Shown: positions 1-9,014, numbered from the stretch's first letter. The stretch is 64,000 nucleotides of DNA from an uncultured Spirochaetales bacterium (GCA_944388965.1 CALXKL010000007.1:1-64000); one strand, 5' to 3'. A program made the numbers and translations. The notes: generated by a model from the letters alone, not told the origin.

Positions 1-7
1 TTGATAC

Positions 8-80
8 AGTGTTACCCGTAGTGGTTTCACATACCAAGTAGTGTTACCTTCTGCTTCTCTGGGTACATCAAAGTGTTACC
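8..80. repeat. Three AGTGTTACC repeats at exact 32-bp spacing (possible IS21-type end)
   Basis: AGTGTTACC occurs at 8-16, 40-48 and 72-80, so the period is exactly 32 bp. Multiple short subterminal repeats at a regular spacing are known from IS21-family element ends, and the third copy is followed by a T-run and TTCGG. No istA/istB is visible, so an element would have to lie to the left of the window. The rest of 1-308 is A+T-rich with no gene that I can see. Confidence 0.4.
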
Positions 81-308
81 TTTTTCGGACTCATATCACT
101 TTTACAGTTAAACCGTTTGATTAATAGCCACGACAATGGGTTGTTGTTTTGTGCATATTGTAATTCCAGATGACAATATTACTAATGATCAGCAAATGCA
201 TTAACATGTTGTTCTGTATTTGTATTCTGCCTTGTGCTCCAAATTATATTTCAAAGTATATCATATTTTGAGACACTTTCATGATATACTGAAAAAAAAG
301 GCCATGAT

Positions 309-1598
309 ATGCGCAGACTTGGAACCACAATTTCAGTATTCTTTTTGATTATCCTATTGGCAGTTCAACCTCTATTTTCCTATTCGGGAGGGTATTATAT
401 TGGTGGTTCACTTTCTTATGAGCCTTATGTATATAGTTCTAATAATTCCATAGGCTTTAATTATAATGGAGTTGAATATGTCCCATTTTTTGTAAATGGT
501 AATGAGGTTTTTCCAATTAGCTATGGCGGGACATATATTGATGGAGAATATTACGAAGGTATAGAACTCTCAGAAATTAAGATTTCGATAGTTAAGATTA
601 CTGGAAACGAAGATCCTGATGATTTTTATAGCAGCGAGGTAGCTGAGGCTTATAGGGCAGACTGGTCAAAAGTAATAAGCAAATTTGCAATTGGGACAAC
701 AGTGATAGTAATCACAGGTATTCTTACTCTTTTTACGGGCGGTTCTGCTGGGTATATTTGTGCGGGAGCTTTTTCTGGTTCGATAGTCGGTGCGGCAAGT
801 GGCGCTGCAATTGGAGGATTAATACAAGGATCAATTTCTGCACTGGATGGAAATCCATTTGAGCAGTTTTTTTTCGATACGATATCTGGTGCAAGTGACG
901 GCTATATGTGGGGGGCAATTACAGGTGCTCTTACGGGAGCAGCCACATCGGCAAAGCAGATTCATGGAAAAAACATATTAGTTAATTCTAATGTAAAAAT
1001 TGCAGCAATCGTTGATGATAGTGGAGTAGTAATTAATCCAAGAACAGGAAGAACTATTGGTGAAATCGGAGCTGGAGGTATTGTATATTCTAGCGATGGA
1101 GCGTTTGTTGGGATTGTTGATGATGTTGATGGCTTGTTTGCGTTAGGTGATGATGGAAAAGCTGTGCTGGAAAGGCAATGGTCATCTGTAAAAAGAAATC
1201 CAACAATCAATGAGCTTCCTGACCCTTTGGTATACAATGGCAATGGTCAACCATCTAAGATTTTAGGGAATAATTATCAAAGAGCTACAGGAATACAAAA
1301 GCCTAAAGCTTCTGCAGATCACCATATTGTAAGCTGGAATCATAGAGATGCTAGTCGATCTCGTGAGATTTTGGAATATTACAATATTGATGTAAATGAT
1401 GCGGTAAATTGTGCTGTTCTACCTACGGGTTCTGAAGCTCAGGCGGCTGCTCTTAACATGACATATCATCCAAGAATGCATACGAGAGAATACTATCAGA
1501 AGGTACAGGGATTGCTTGAAAACTGTCAGAGCAGAGATGATGTCATTACTGTTTTAAATGATATACGATCGGATTTGTATTCAAATTCTTTTATTTAA
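309..1598 (+). CDS. Sec-exported AHH-family nuclease toxin
   Basis: 429 aa. Residues 1-25 form a signal peptide. Residues about 120-215 are a glycine/alanine-rich hydrophobic stretch containing ASDGYMWGAITGALTG, a pre-toxin style found in polymorphic toxins. The C-terminal 95 residues match the AHH nuclease family (HNH/EndoVII fold): DHH at 337-339, the NDAVN segment near 364, and HPRMH at 387-391 followed by a conserved Tyr. The family cuts nucleic acid. The next gene looks like its immunity protein. No RHS, filamentous or type VI modules are present, so export is probably Sec-based with an unknown onward route. AAGG lies 5' of the chosen ATG. The nuclease call is strong; target and delivery are inferred. 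Confidence 0.8.
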   Translation: MRRLGTTISVFFLIILLAVQPLFSYSGGYYIGGSLSYEPYVYSSNNSIGFNYNGVEYVPFFVNGNEVFPISYGGTYIDGEYYEGIELSEIKISIVKITGNEDPDDFYSSEVAEAYRADWSKVISKFAIGTTVIVITGILTLFTGGSAGYICAGAFSGSIVGAASGAAIGGLIQGSISALDGNPFEQFFFDTISGASDGYMWGAITGALTGAATSAKQIHGKNILVNSNVKIAAIVDDSGVVINPRTGRTIGEIGAGGIVYSSDGAFVGIVDDVDGLFALGDDGKAVLERQWSSVKRNPTINELPDPLVYNGNGQPSKILGNNYQRATGIQKPKASADHHIVSWNHRDASRSREILEYYNIDVNDAVNCAVLPTGSEAQAAALNMTYHPRMHTREYYQKVQGLLENCQSRDDVITVLNDIRSDLYSNSFI

Positions 1599-1614
1599 TT
1601 TATGGAAGGGAGTT

Positions 1615-2130
1615 ATGAAAATATATTCACTTTACTGTTCTGATGGATATGTGTACTGGAGAACCAAAAATTTACAGTACGGCGCAGAATTAAGGGCGTC
1701 TTTATTAAGTTCATCTATCGATGAGTTTACTCCTGTGAGCAATCTGGAAATAGTAAAAGATGAAGAATGGGGCGATATTGCAGCTGTAGAGATGTCATGT
1801 GTCACGATTTCTATTAGTTCAAAAATGCTATCTATAGTTGGTTCTGACCTAAAAACTGTTCCCATAGCAGGGGATAGTAATTATCACATGGTTATTCCAT
1901 CTGTTGTTGATGCATTGAATTTTGATAAATCTGTAGTAACGACTTTCCCAAATAGTAGAAGAGTCCTATCTATAAAGAAGTATGTTTTTGACACAAACAA
2001 GATAACTCAATTTCCTCTTTTTTTACTTCCGTATGGGCCTACGTCGATTCTGGCTACAGAAGAATTTGTTGTAAAATGTAAGGTAAATAACTTTAAAGGT
2101 ATAGAATTCAAAAAGATTTATGAGGAGTGA
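1615..2130 (+). CDS. Putative immunity protein (Imm11/DUF1629-like) for the AHH nuclease
   Basis: 171 aa, cytosolic, with no signal peptide. The start is the ATG after GGAAGGGAG, 16 bp behind the toxin stop; an upstream in-frame ATG at 1558 lies inside the toxin gene and lacks a good ribosome site. The C-terminal segment (ILATEEFVVKCKVNNFKGIE) resembles the end of Imm11/DUF1629 immunity proteins, which are repeatedly found beside AHH and related nucleases. The expected role is to bind and neutralise the nuclease in the producing cell. Assignment rests on that motif and on position immediately 3' of the toxin. Confidence 0.6.
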   Translation: MKIYSLYCSDGYVYWRTKNLQYGAELRASLLSSSIDEFTPVSNLEIVKDEEWGDIAAVEMSCVTISISSKMLSIVGSDLKTVPIAGDSNYHMVIPSVVDALNFDKSVVTTFPNSRRVLSIKKYVFDTNKITQFPLFLLPYGPTSILATEEFVVKCKVNNFKGIEFKKIYEE

Positions 2131-2135
2131 AAAAA

Positions 2136-2903
2136 ATGAAGAAAGTTATTGTCCTTTTCTTATCTGTATTGATGGTTTTACCCGTTTTTGCTGGAGGTAA
2201 TAGTGAAGATACTGGTACTATTATTGGAGCAAGCGTTGGTGGCGTTAGCGGTGCTGCCGCAGGGGCTGCCGCCGGAGCAGCACTAGGTTCTGTTGTCCCT
2301 GGGGTAGGAAATGTTGTTGGCGCTGTTATCGGTGGCATAGCTGGAGGAGTTGCAGGTGGTGTTGGAATTGGGACAGCAGGGGCTGCTGGTGGAGCGGCTA
2401 TTGCTAGAGCCATAACACCCGATTCTGAGTATTTTAGAATTTCTACACAATTCTCATATACTCAGCAAGGGACAGATCGTATCTCCAATGTATTCTATGG
2501 AGCGGAAGGTTTATCTGCAAATCAAACTTTTGTTCCAGTTTTTCCCGTTGGATCGGATGTCGTATTGACAATATCAATGACACCTGTCCTAGTAGATGAT
2601 AGTGCAACTGTACCATCAAATGGAATTGATATTCCTGTACAGATCCTTCTGAAAATTAATGGAGACATCGATATTCACCGACACGGTGGAATTTCAAATG
2701 TTAAAGAAGCGGTAATTGATGACTCAAGTACTCTTTATTCTTTTAGTTTTAGATCTACAGGAGAAGCTCAAAGAAGTATATCATTCCGAATTTCCCCTAA
2801 TGATGTGGGTGAAGTGTATGTTACGGTATCTTATGGCGCAAATGATCAAAATATCGTTACAGAGGATTCGGATGTATTCACTACCATTTCTTTTAATGAT
2901 TGA
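2136..2903 (+). CDS. Exported glycine-zipper protein in the toxin operon
   Basis: 255 aa from the ATG 8 nt after GAGGAG; an in-frame GTG at 2127 would add three residues. The signal peptide ends ...VFAGGNSED, the same style as the DUF3798 lipoprotein at 31005, which suggests spirochaetal ancestry. Residues about 27-85 are a glycine-zipper segment (GAAAGAAAGAALG, then GGIAGGVAGGVG) able to insert in a membrane or oligomerise. The remaining 165 residues look beta-rich with no recognised family. It lies between the immunity gene and a small membrane protein, so it may help export or place the toxin. Function unknown. Confidence 0.6.
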   Translation: MKKVIVLFLSVLMVLPVFAGGNSEDTGTIIGASVGGVSGAAAGAAAGAALGSVVPGVGNVVGAVIGGIAGGVAGGVGIGTAGAAGGAAIARAITPDSEYFRISTQFSYTQQGTDRISNVFYGAEGLSANQTFVPVFPVGSDVVLTISMTPVLVDDSATVPSNGIDIPVQILLKINGDIDIHRHGGISNVKEAVIDDSSTLYSFSFRSTGEAQRSISFRISPNDVGEVYVTVSYGANDQNIVTEDSDVFTTISFND

Positions 2904-2917
2904 AAGAGGAGCCTGTT

Positions 2918-3343
2918 ATGAATACTCCAATTGACTCAAACAAAAAGAGAAAGCCAATAACAATTATTTTTTGTTTTCTCTTGTTGCTTGTTATTGAGAG
3001 TGCTGTAATTTGTATACTTCTTTTCATTGAGAAACCAAATAATGATGTAACTCTGGATAGACAAAAATCTATGATTCTTATAGTTGATGCAACTAATGAT
3101 GACGAATCAGAGTTATCCGATAGTACACAGATTGCTAATGCTGTTCAAAGTGGAGGTATGATAAAAATTAGTCCAGAGAGTGAATGGATAAGTAGCCATT
3201 TCCCGCCAGAATATATCAAGTATGGTGCAATGAATAGTAATGGTATAATGTGGACAGAAGGTGCATATCTAAATTATATTGCTAGCATGGGATGGCAATT
3301 GATTGCAGTAGAGAACAAAGTACTGTATTTCACCCAGATCTAA
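2918..3343 (+). CDS. Small membrane-anchored protein with DUF4177-like end
   Basis: 141 aa, starting at the ATG 8 nt after AGAGGAG. Residues about 13-38 form one transmembrane segment after a basic N-terminus, giving an N-in anchor with an external domain. The last 25 residues (YLNYIASMGWQLIAVEN, then a beta strand) resemble the short DUF4177 fold, where a GW motif follows a helix. It is the last gene of the AHH-toxin operon and is followed by a strong terminator. It may be an accessory or second immunity protein; this is inferred from position only. Confidence 0.5.
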   Translation: MNTPIDSNKKRKPITIIFCFLLLLVIESAVICILLFIEKPNNDVTLDRQKSMILIVDATNDDESELSDSTQIANAVQSGGMIKISPESEWISSHFPPEYIKYGAMNSNGIMWTEGAYLNYIASMGWQLIAVENKVLYFTQI

Positions 3344-3353
3344 AACTGAAATG

Positions 3354-3389
3354 GAAAAGGCTTTATTCCAAATCGGAGAAAGCCTTTTC
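3354..3389 (+). terminator. Rho-independent terminator of the AHH-toxin operon
   Basis: GAAAAGGCTTT (3354-3364) pairs perfectly with AAAGCCTTTTC (3379-3389) around a 14-nt loop. The 3' arm itself supplies the T-run. It lies 11 bp after the stop of the DUF4177-like gene. Confidence 0.8.
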
Positions 3390-3540
3390 TGAATATTCTG
3401 AACAGGTTTCAAAACTATTGAATTCAAATTAAATGAATGAAGTTTGTAAGAAACATAGAGTGAAGTACAGAATATTGTCAGTAATAGGACAAACTTGAAC
3501 ATTGTTGATTATGCAAAAATGTTTTGACATAGGCTGAATA

Positions 3541-4593
3541 ATGCATATTAAGTTATTTTCTCTTATTCGCTATCTACAGCGTTCTGGAGGAATATCAATT
3601 GAAGAGCTTCAGAATGAGCTTAATGTTTCAAGGGCAACTATATTTCGTTACTTGGAGACATTGCAGGAAATGAATCTCCCTGTAACAAATGAGATACGGA
3701 ATAGAAAAAGCTATTACTTCTTCGATATGTCAGATCCTCTCATCGGACGTAATGTCTTTGAGAACATCCCCTATCTGCGAGATGATTTTCTCTTTGACAA
3801 AGACGAGAAGATGCTTGTCGAATACCTGTTTGCAAACACGAAAGCAACAGTTCCTACACTAGAAAAGGATCTTGATAAGCTTCATGAGAAGATGCGAGTA
3901 CTTCTGTCTTTTGCTGGGCACGTGTCTGATTCGGTTTCCGATAAAAAAAAGAGTGAAGACGCTGATGATCCTGTAATCCGATATAAGGGCGTTAGAAAGA
4001 TTGCATCATTCAATGAGATGCCAAAGAAAAGCGAAGAAGATAAGTTTCCAATCATAAGCATGCTCTGTGATGCTGTGGCTCAAAAAAATGTGTGTACAGT
4101 CACTTATAAGGCAGCTGGAAATGAAGATGCAAAGACTTATAGATTCATGCCGCTTGTTGTGTTCTCGTACCAAGGCGGTATTTATACCATCGGTGAGACG
4201 GATAAGTACGACTATACATTCAAGCTTGCTGTTGAGCGCATAGAGAAAATCGACATCCTTGAGGAGAAGTTCGAGCGGAAGACAGACCTAGATATTCCCT
4301 GGATAATGACGGATCCATTCGGACTCATACAGGTTGATCAGTTTGAAGCGCAAATTCTGATTCCTGCAAGTTCGATTCAGCGCATCAAAGACCGTGCATG
4401 GCCTGAAAAGCGTGTTTCTTTTTCTGATCCTGCTGCGGATGGTAGCATCATAATGACTGTAATCACATCAGGAGAGTTTGAGCTGATCAGATGGCTTCGG
4501 TATATGGGAACAGAAGTGAAGCTGATTTCCCCTGATTGGCTTGTGAGAAAACTGAATAAATCTATAAACGTGATGAAAAAACACTATTCATGA
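3541..4593 (+). CDS. WYL-domain transcriptional regulator
   Basis: 350 aa. An N-terminal helix-turn-helix (residues about 5-50, ISIEELQNELNVSRATIFRYL) is followed by a linker and a WYL-type sensor domain (about 165-250, with TVTYKAAGNED and a YRFMPLVVFSYQGGIYTIGE core), then a C-terminal WCX-like extension to 350. Such regulators bind nucleic acids or small ligands and often sit next to phage-defence or mobile genes. It lies convergent to an unknown gene and downstream of a toxin operon, so its target is unclear. Confidence 0.75.
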   Translation: MHIKLFSLIRYLQRSGGISIEELQNELNVSRATIFRYLETLQEMNLPVTNEIRNRKSYYFFDMSDPLIGRNVFENIPYLRDDFLFDKDEKMLVEYLFANTKATVPTLEKDLDKLHEKMRVLLSFAGHVSDSVSDKKKSEDADDPVIRYKGVRKIASFNEMPKKSEEDKFPIISMLCDAVAQKNVCTVTYKAAGNEDAKTYRFMPLVVFSYQGGIYTIGETDKYDYTFKLAVERIEKIDILEEKFERKTDLDIPWIMTDPFGLIQVDQFEAQILIPASSIQRIKDRAWPEKRVSFSDPAADGSIIMTVITSGEFELIRWLRYMGTEVKLISPDWLVRKLNKSINVMKKHYS

Positions 4594-4628
4594 TTTTTTT
4601 TAATGTGGTCAGTCTAGATTAACTTGTA

Positions 4629-5399
4629 TCAGGGGGTTACAAAATATGAAATGTCTTTAGGTCTTTTTGTGGTAAATTCTTGTATTATGTCGGGAATGTG
4701 TTTTTCTAAGTAGCGTAAGAAATAGATATGGGCAGATTGTGGTTGCGATGTAGAGAGGTTCTTCCATATTTCAGAAAATGCTACTCTTTCAATTTCATTT
4801 AGAAAATTGGTAAATGCTGAATATTGGTTTATCATATCCGCATTTAAATTGCGAATTAAAGCATTATAAAAATCGAGTAACAGTTTATCGAATGTATTTA
4901 TTGGCACCATTTGATTCGTTTTGCCGCTTCTTAGGTCAGAGGCCATATGTATATAGTAAGCCAAAATTGCAATGATGATTGTTCTTGCATCCTGTGGTTG
5001 CAAGTTGAAGGCTGCTCCTACACAAGGAATCAGAATTTCATCACGTCTCAATCTCCATTCTCGTTTTCTCTTTATTTCGTTTGGATCTTGTTGTGGATGA
5101 GCTACGGTATAATCATAATAGAATCCCTGATGATTATAATATCTGTGGAATCCAGCTCCCAAAGATGCTAAATCGGAAAAACTTGGGAGCGAAATATGTT
5201 TGCCATGAGGTGTTTTCTTAAGATTATCTCCTAAATTTTTATAAAGCTTCTTATTTTTGTTAGGGTTTGAATGGTCAATCGAGAATAGCATTGCATCGGT
5301 AAGGATAAAATATGATAGTTGGCCAGAACCTATATGCCTCCATTTTTTATTCTCATAAAATATTTTTGCAATGTCTAAGTTGTGACCTCTGCGATTCAT
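4629..5399 (-). CDS. Hypothetical protein with histidine/aspartate-rich helical core
   Basis: 256 aa with no signal peptide; I do not recognise the family. Residues about 80-170 carry GFHRYYNHQGF and a hydrophobic helix ending YYIHMASDLRSG. The spaced His and Asp residues resemble metal-dependent helical hydrolases (phospholipase C/P1 nuclease or HD-like), but no full signature is present. The gene is strongly A+T-rich and faces the WYL regulator tail to tail with 35 bp between stops. No Shine-Dalgarno sequence of note precedes the ATG. Confidence 0.45.
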   Translation of the reverse strand: MNRRGHNLDIAKIFYENKKWRHIGSGQLSYFILTDAMLFSIDHSNPNKNKKLYKNLGDNLKKTPHGKHISLPSFSDLASLGAGFHRYYNHQGFYYDYTVAHPQQDPNEIKRKREWRLRRDEILIPCVGAAFNLQPQDARTIIIAILAYYIHMASDLRSGKTNQMVPINTFDKLLLDFYNALIRNLNADMINQYSAFTNFLNEIERVAFSEIWKNLSTSQPQSAHIYFLRYLEKHIPDIIQEFTTKRPKDISYFVTP

Positions 5400-5811
5400 A
5401 ATTAATTATGATCCATAATATAGAGAGAGGATATCAGTCAATAACAGTATTTCATCATTTCCTAAGTATTCGAAAGCCGTGAATGGTTATGCATTTTCAG
5501 AGGTGAAGGACTAGATCATTGCGAATTTATGCAGTATGTCTACTTTGATTGGTAGTTTTGAATGGAAGTGGAATCACTGATACGATATCTATTTCGTACG
5601 GTTCCTCCTGGATAAGCAACCTGGCAAATGACAAGTTCAGTATCATCCTCTACACTCACATCTTCTACAAAGAACGAAGGCCACTGGTGGTCAGGTCCGG
5701 CAAGCAAGACACTGAACCACTCATTCAAGAGCACTACCTTGGATACAGTCGAGCTCTATTTGTGTTTTCTCAAGGGAAAATGCCATATTGAGAAGTTTCA
5801 AATGTCCGGTT
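5400..5811. other. Gap of 412 bp with possible gene remnants
   Basis: No intact gene is visible. Between about 5540 and 5790 the plus strand has two overlapping partial reading frames rich in Ser/Thr that could be pieces of one frameshifted coding sequence (a SYGSSWISNLANDKFS segment in one frame, an EGHWWSGPASKTLNHSF segment in the next). No start site or family was recognised. The first 100 bp are A+T-rich and presumably hold the promoter of the minus-strand gene ending at 4629. Confidence 0.3.
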
Positions 5812-6381
5812 TTATAGGATTGGAAGAATTACTGACTGATAATATCTATCCAATTCATCAGGACTTTGCCTCAGATCAGATCTTATCCACCATAATACCA
5901 TTTCAACAAAGCTTCCTGAGATGTGGTTTATCATGAAGTCATCTGGCAAATCCAGATTGTTTTTCCTGTTACTGCATTCAACAAATTCTGTTCTGAAAAA
6001 ATCCGACAGGCTTTCCCTGAAATAGCTGAGGAAAATCTCACTGCTGTCATGTGAGAGCAGGGCTACTATATTCCTGTCTTCTTTCAGGTGATGGAGAAGA
6101 TGGCAGATTGCAGACTTAGGAGCTTCCTTATCAGAGTACAGCCCTGTGCCCTTCATTGCAGTCTTTGCATTCTCTGCTATATGTCCGAAAAGCTCCTCGC
6201 ACAGTGTTTTGAGAAGATGATCCTTTGTCTCGAAGTGAGCGTAGAATGTCGTGCGTCCTATGTCCGCTTCATCAATGATGTCCTGAACTGTTATGTGTGA
6301 GTAGCTTTTCCTTGAAAGCAATGCCGTAAAAGCATTGAATATGGCTTTTCTTGTTTTCTTCTGCCTTCTGTCCATGTTCAC
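5812..6381 (-). CDS. TetR/AcrR-family transcriptional regulator
   Basis: 189 aa. The N-terminal TetR helix-turn-helix spans about residues 8-55 (ITVQDIIDEADIGRTTFYAHF), followed by the variable all-helical ligand domain ending WWIRSDLRQSPDELDRYY. Length is normal. It is divergent from the P-type ATPase gene with 172 bp between starts, so it probably represses that gene and itself. Metal ATPases are more often run by ArsR, MerR or CopY regulators, so TetR control is unusual; the effector cannot be read from sequence. Confidence 0.85.
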   Translation of the reverse strand: MNMDRRQKKTRKAIFNAFTALLSRKSYSHITVQDIIDEADIGRTTFYAHFETKDHLLKTLCEELFGHIAENAKTAMKGTGLYSDKEAPKSAICHLLHHLKEDRNIVALLSHDSSEIFLSYFRESLSDFFRTEFVECSNRKNNLDLPDDFMINHISGSFVEMVLWWIRSDLRQSPDELDRYYQSVILPIL

Positions 6382-6553
6382 CTCTCAATTACGGGTCAAT
6401 TTCAGAAAAGTGTTTGTTAGCGTACATCTGTTTGAAACTGACTATTGAATTCAGGCAATCTTCTGCCTTATGTTAAAGCAAACAAAGTGTTCTGTATTGT
6501 ATTAAACGTACCGATCCTTGAATGAGTTGTCAATCTGAATACGGGAGGAAAAC

Positions 6554-8440
6554 ATGATAAAGAGAATTAATGACTTTCTTGCAGGGCTTCCAATGACAAT
6601 CGCTGCTGGTGTATTCCTTATTTTCGATCTGATTCCACATCTGACCGGTGGAAATGAGAGGCCGATAAGCTTCTTCCCGTTTGATCCGGCATGGGTGACA
6701 GTCATCATCAGCGGTATTCCTCTTCTCTATCTTGCGGTGTGGAGACTTATACACAATAAAGGCATAAGCAAGATTTCATCAGCTCTTCTTATATCCATAG
6801 CAATGTTTGCGGCTATCGCTATCGGGGATCTTTTTGCAGCGGGTGAGGTTGCATTCATTATGGCTATTGGAGCTCTTCTTGAAGAAGCCACCACAAACAG
6901 GGCAAAGAAAGGCCTGAAAAAACTGATCGATCTTGCGCCTACAAAAGGTCGACGTATTAAGGATGGAAAAGAGGAAATGATTGCAGCCGAGGATATTAAA
7001 AAAGACGATATCCTCAGGATTCTTCCAGGAGAGACTATTCCGACAGATGGAATGATTGTCAAAGGGGAGACATCTGTAGATCAGGCAATCATGACAGGAG
7101 AGTCTCTTCCTGTAGACAAGACTGTCGGGGATTCTGTTTTCTGCGGTACGATTAATAGATTCGGTTCAATAGATATAACAGCAACAGGTGTAGGGGAGGA
7201 TAGCTCTCTTCAGAAGCTTATACGCATGGTTGAAGATGCGGAGAAAAAACAAGCACCGATGCAGCGTATTGCTGACAAAGTTGCAAGCTATCTTGTTCCT
7301 GTTGCTCTCTTGATTGCCATCGTAGCGTATATTGCGACAGGTAATATTGTTACTGCCGTGACTGTCCTCGTCGTATTTTGTCCCTGTGCGCTAGTTCTTG
7401 CAACTCCTACTGCGATAATGGCAGCAATCGGACAGGCCACGAAGCATGGTGTCATCATCAAATCAGGAGAAGCACTTGAGAATATGGGCAAGGTCGATAC
7501 TATCGCTTTCGACAAGACTGGGACGCTCACTTATGGACACCTTGAAGTCAGTGATGTTGCTGTCATTGATTCAGACATGAACGAAGAAGGATTGTTATCT
7601 GTTGCTGCATCGGCTGAATCAAGAAGCGAGCACCCCCTTGGAAAAGCAGTTGTCGAGGGAGCAAAAATGAGAGGGCTGAAAATTAAAGAGGCAGCGGCTT
7701 TCAGGATGCTCTCAGGCAGGGGAATTGAAGCTGAAGTTGATTCAAAAACTATTTTATGCGGCAGCGAGAGACTCATCAGGGAGAATGGCATAAGCATTGA
7801 TGCTAAAGCTGTTGATGCGCTTGAGAGGTTCAGATCAGAAGGAAAAGCTTCCATATTAGCAGCAATGGATGGAAGAGTGATTGGCCTTGTGGCTCTTTCA
7901 GATGTGATAAAGGAAGAAGCAAAGGACATGGTGTCGAGGCTTTCAGCAATGGACACAAAGACTGTGCTCCTCACTGGAGACAATAAAAAAGCAGCTGATT
8001 ACTTTGCATCAAAAATCGGAATCACTGAAGTCAGGGCGGAGTTGCTTCCAGAAGAGAAAGTCGAGAATATCGATGCGATGCGGAAGGCCGGACACAGAGT
8101 CTGCATGATAGGAGATGGCGTGAATGATGCTCCTGCACTGAAAAGTGCTGATGTAAGCGTCGCTATGGGAAGCATGGGCAGCGATATTGCAGTCGATGCT
8201 GCTGATATTGCTTTAATGAGTGATGATATATCGAAGATCCCATATCTCAAGAGACTTTCAAATGCAACGGTGAAGACTATAAAGGCAAGCATTACGCTTT
8301 CAATGTGCATCAATGCCGCAGCTATTATCCTCTCTCTGTTCGGCCTTCTCAATCCAACGACAGGAGCTCTTGTCCATAACGCAGGTTCTTGCTTTGTAGT
8401 ATTGATTGCCGCATTACTGTATGACAGAAAATTCGAATAA
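6554..8440 (+). CDS. Heavy-metal-translocating P1B-type ATPase
   Basis: 628 aa integral membrane pump. It has the actuator TGES motif (MTGESLPVDK), the P1B membrane motif CPC at 276-278 (FCPCALVLATPT), the phosphorylation site DKTGT at 320-324, the HP dipeptide (SEHPLGKA) and the GDGVNDAPAL hinge. CPC with a HP motif fits Cd/Zn/Pb or Cu export. There is no N-terminal CxxC metal-binding domain, so the protein is shorter than typical CadA/CopA. GGAGG lies 5 nt before the ATG. Expression is probably controlled by the divergent TetR gene. Substrate is not certain. Confidence 0.9.
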   Translation: MIKRINDFLAGLPMTIAAGVFLIFDLIPHLTGGNERPISFFPFDPAWVTVIISGIPLLYLAVWRLIHNKGISKISSALLISIAMFAAIAIGDLFAAGEVAFIMAIGALLEEATTNRAKKGLKKLIDLAPTKGRRIKDGKEEMIAAEDIKKDDILRILPGETIPTDGMIVKGETSVDQAIMTGESLPVDKTVGDSVFCGTINRFGSIDITATGVGEDSSLQKLIRMVEDAEKKQAPMQRIADKVASYLVPVALLIAIVAYIATGNIVTAVTVLVVFCPCALVLATPTAIMAAIGQATKHGVIIKSGEALENMGKVDTIAFDKTGTLTYGHLEVSDVAVIDSDMNEEGLLSVAASAESRSEHPLGKAVVEGAKMRGLKIKEAAAFRMLSGRGIEAEVDSKTILCGSERLIRENGISIDAKAVDALERFRSEGKASILAAMDGRVIGLVALSDVIKEEAKDMVSRLSAMDTKTVLLTGDNKKAADYFASKIGITEVRAELLPEEKVENIDAMRKAGHRVCMIGDGVNDAPALKSADVSVAMGSMGSDIAVDAADIALMSDDISKIPYLKRLSNATVKTIKASITLSMCINAAAIILSLFGLLNPTTGALVHNAGSCFVVLIAALLYDRKFE

Positions 8441-8506
8441 CTTACATGGCGAAGTCAATGGCTAGGTTAGGGAAAAGATATTTCTGAAGCATATTCTAAA
8501 ACTTGA

Positions 8507-8674
8507 TTTCGCTGTCGATTCTCCACAAGTGCAGCATTCAAGACCACGGATTCTTTTCAAAGTAAAATCCTTGTAGGTGGTAATGATGCAACATATCTTT
8601 ATTACGCTGGCGAAGTGTATTACAAGCAGGACTTCTCTAGCACATCAGTAAGATTGCAGCATTATAAAGATTGA
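8507..8674 (+). pseudogene. 3' remnant of a lost gene
   Basis: An open frame of 55 codons between two stops has protein-like content (segments SKILVGGNDATYLYYAG and EVYYKQDFSSTSVRLQHYKD) but no start codon with a ribosome site. It looks like the C-terminal end of a deleted surface or repeat protein. It lies just outside the left attachment copy of the tRNA-Ala element. The rest of 8441-8765 shows only a short tandem duplication (AAAACATCCCGC twice, about 8725-8752). Confidence 0.3.
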
Positions 8675-8765
8675 GAAAACTGTAGTTGAAAAGCTTTGAA
8701 TAATAGTAGAAATCTCTGTTATTCGGTTAAAAACATCCCGCAAAACATCCCGCTGGAAGAGCGGA

Positions 8766-8825
8766 AAAAGAAACAACTCCCTAGCATTGAGGGAGTTGCT
8801 TTGAGTGGAGCTGATCGGGATCGAA
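8766..8825. repeat. Left attachment copy: tRNA-Ala 3' end plus terminator
   Basis: This 60-bp block aligns without gaps to 24901-24960 at 56 of 60 positions. The last 35 bp (8791-8825) are identical and include the acceptor and T-arm end of tRNA-Ala; all four mismatches fall in the loop of the terminator hairpin. After 8825 the sequence departs from the tRNA, so this copy is not a functional tRNA. It marks the far border of the element integrated in the tRNA gene. Confidence 0.9.
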
Positions 8826-8946
8826 TGGAGTAAGCAAGTTTGCATAATCTTGCTAGAACTGGTCAATTCATTATAATTCAATCACTTGAATCTATTCGTC
8901 TGCTATCGGGCGTTACAGTCATTGTCAAGTTGTATCAATCTTTTTT

Positions 8947-8967
8947 GACGGAATTAATGACGGTATT
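8947..8967 (+). repeat. Candidate integrase arm site, left end
   Basis: GACGGAATTAATGACGGTAT here closely matches a segment at 24870-24891 near the other end (one-base insertion and two substitutions), in the same orientation. Subterminal repeats shared by both ends of a tyrosine-recombinase element are usually arm-type integrase or excisionase binding sites. Confidence 0.45.
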
Positions 8968-8990
8968 GATTCTTTGAAAGCTGTGTAAAT

Positions 8991-9014
8991 GCGTGGCCCG
9001 GCACTGAGCCACGC
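8991..9014 (-). terminator. Hairpin at the end of the minus-strand toxin-like module
   Basis: GCGTGGC (8991-8997) pairs with GCCACGC (9008-9014) around a 10-nt loop, 9 bp beyond the stop of the putative immunity gene. On the minus strand it is followed by ATTTACA, a weak T-run, so termination may be partial. Confidence 0.55.

Noticed and set aside
962-1243. Minus-strand frame opposite the AHH toxin
   Set aside because: Shadow frame without start site or homology.
8806-8825. Possible tRNA gene fragment as a functional tRNA
   Set aside because: Only the 3' acceptor and part of the T-arm are present; explained as an attachment-site copy.
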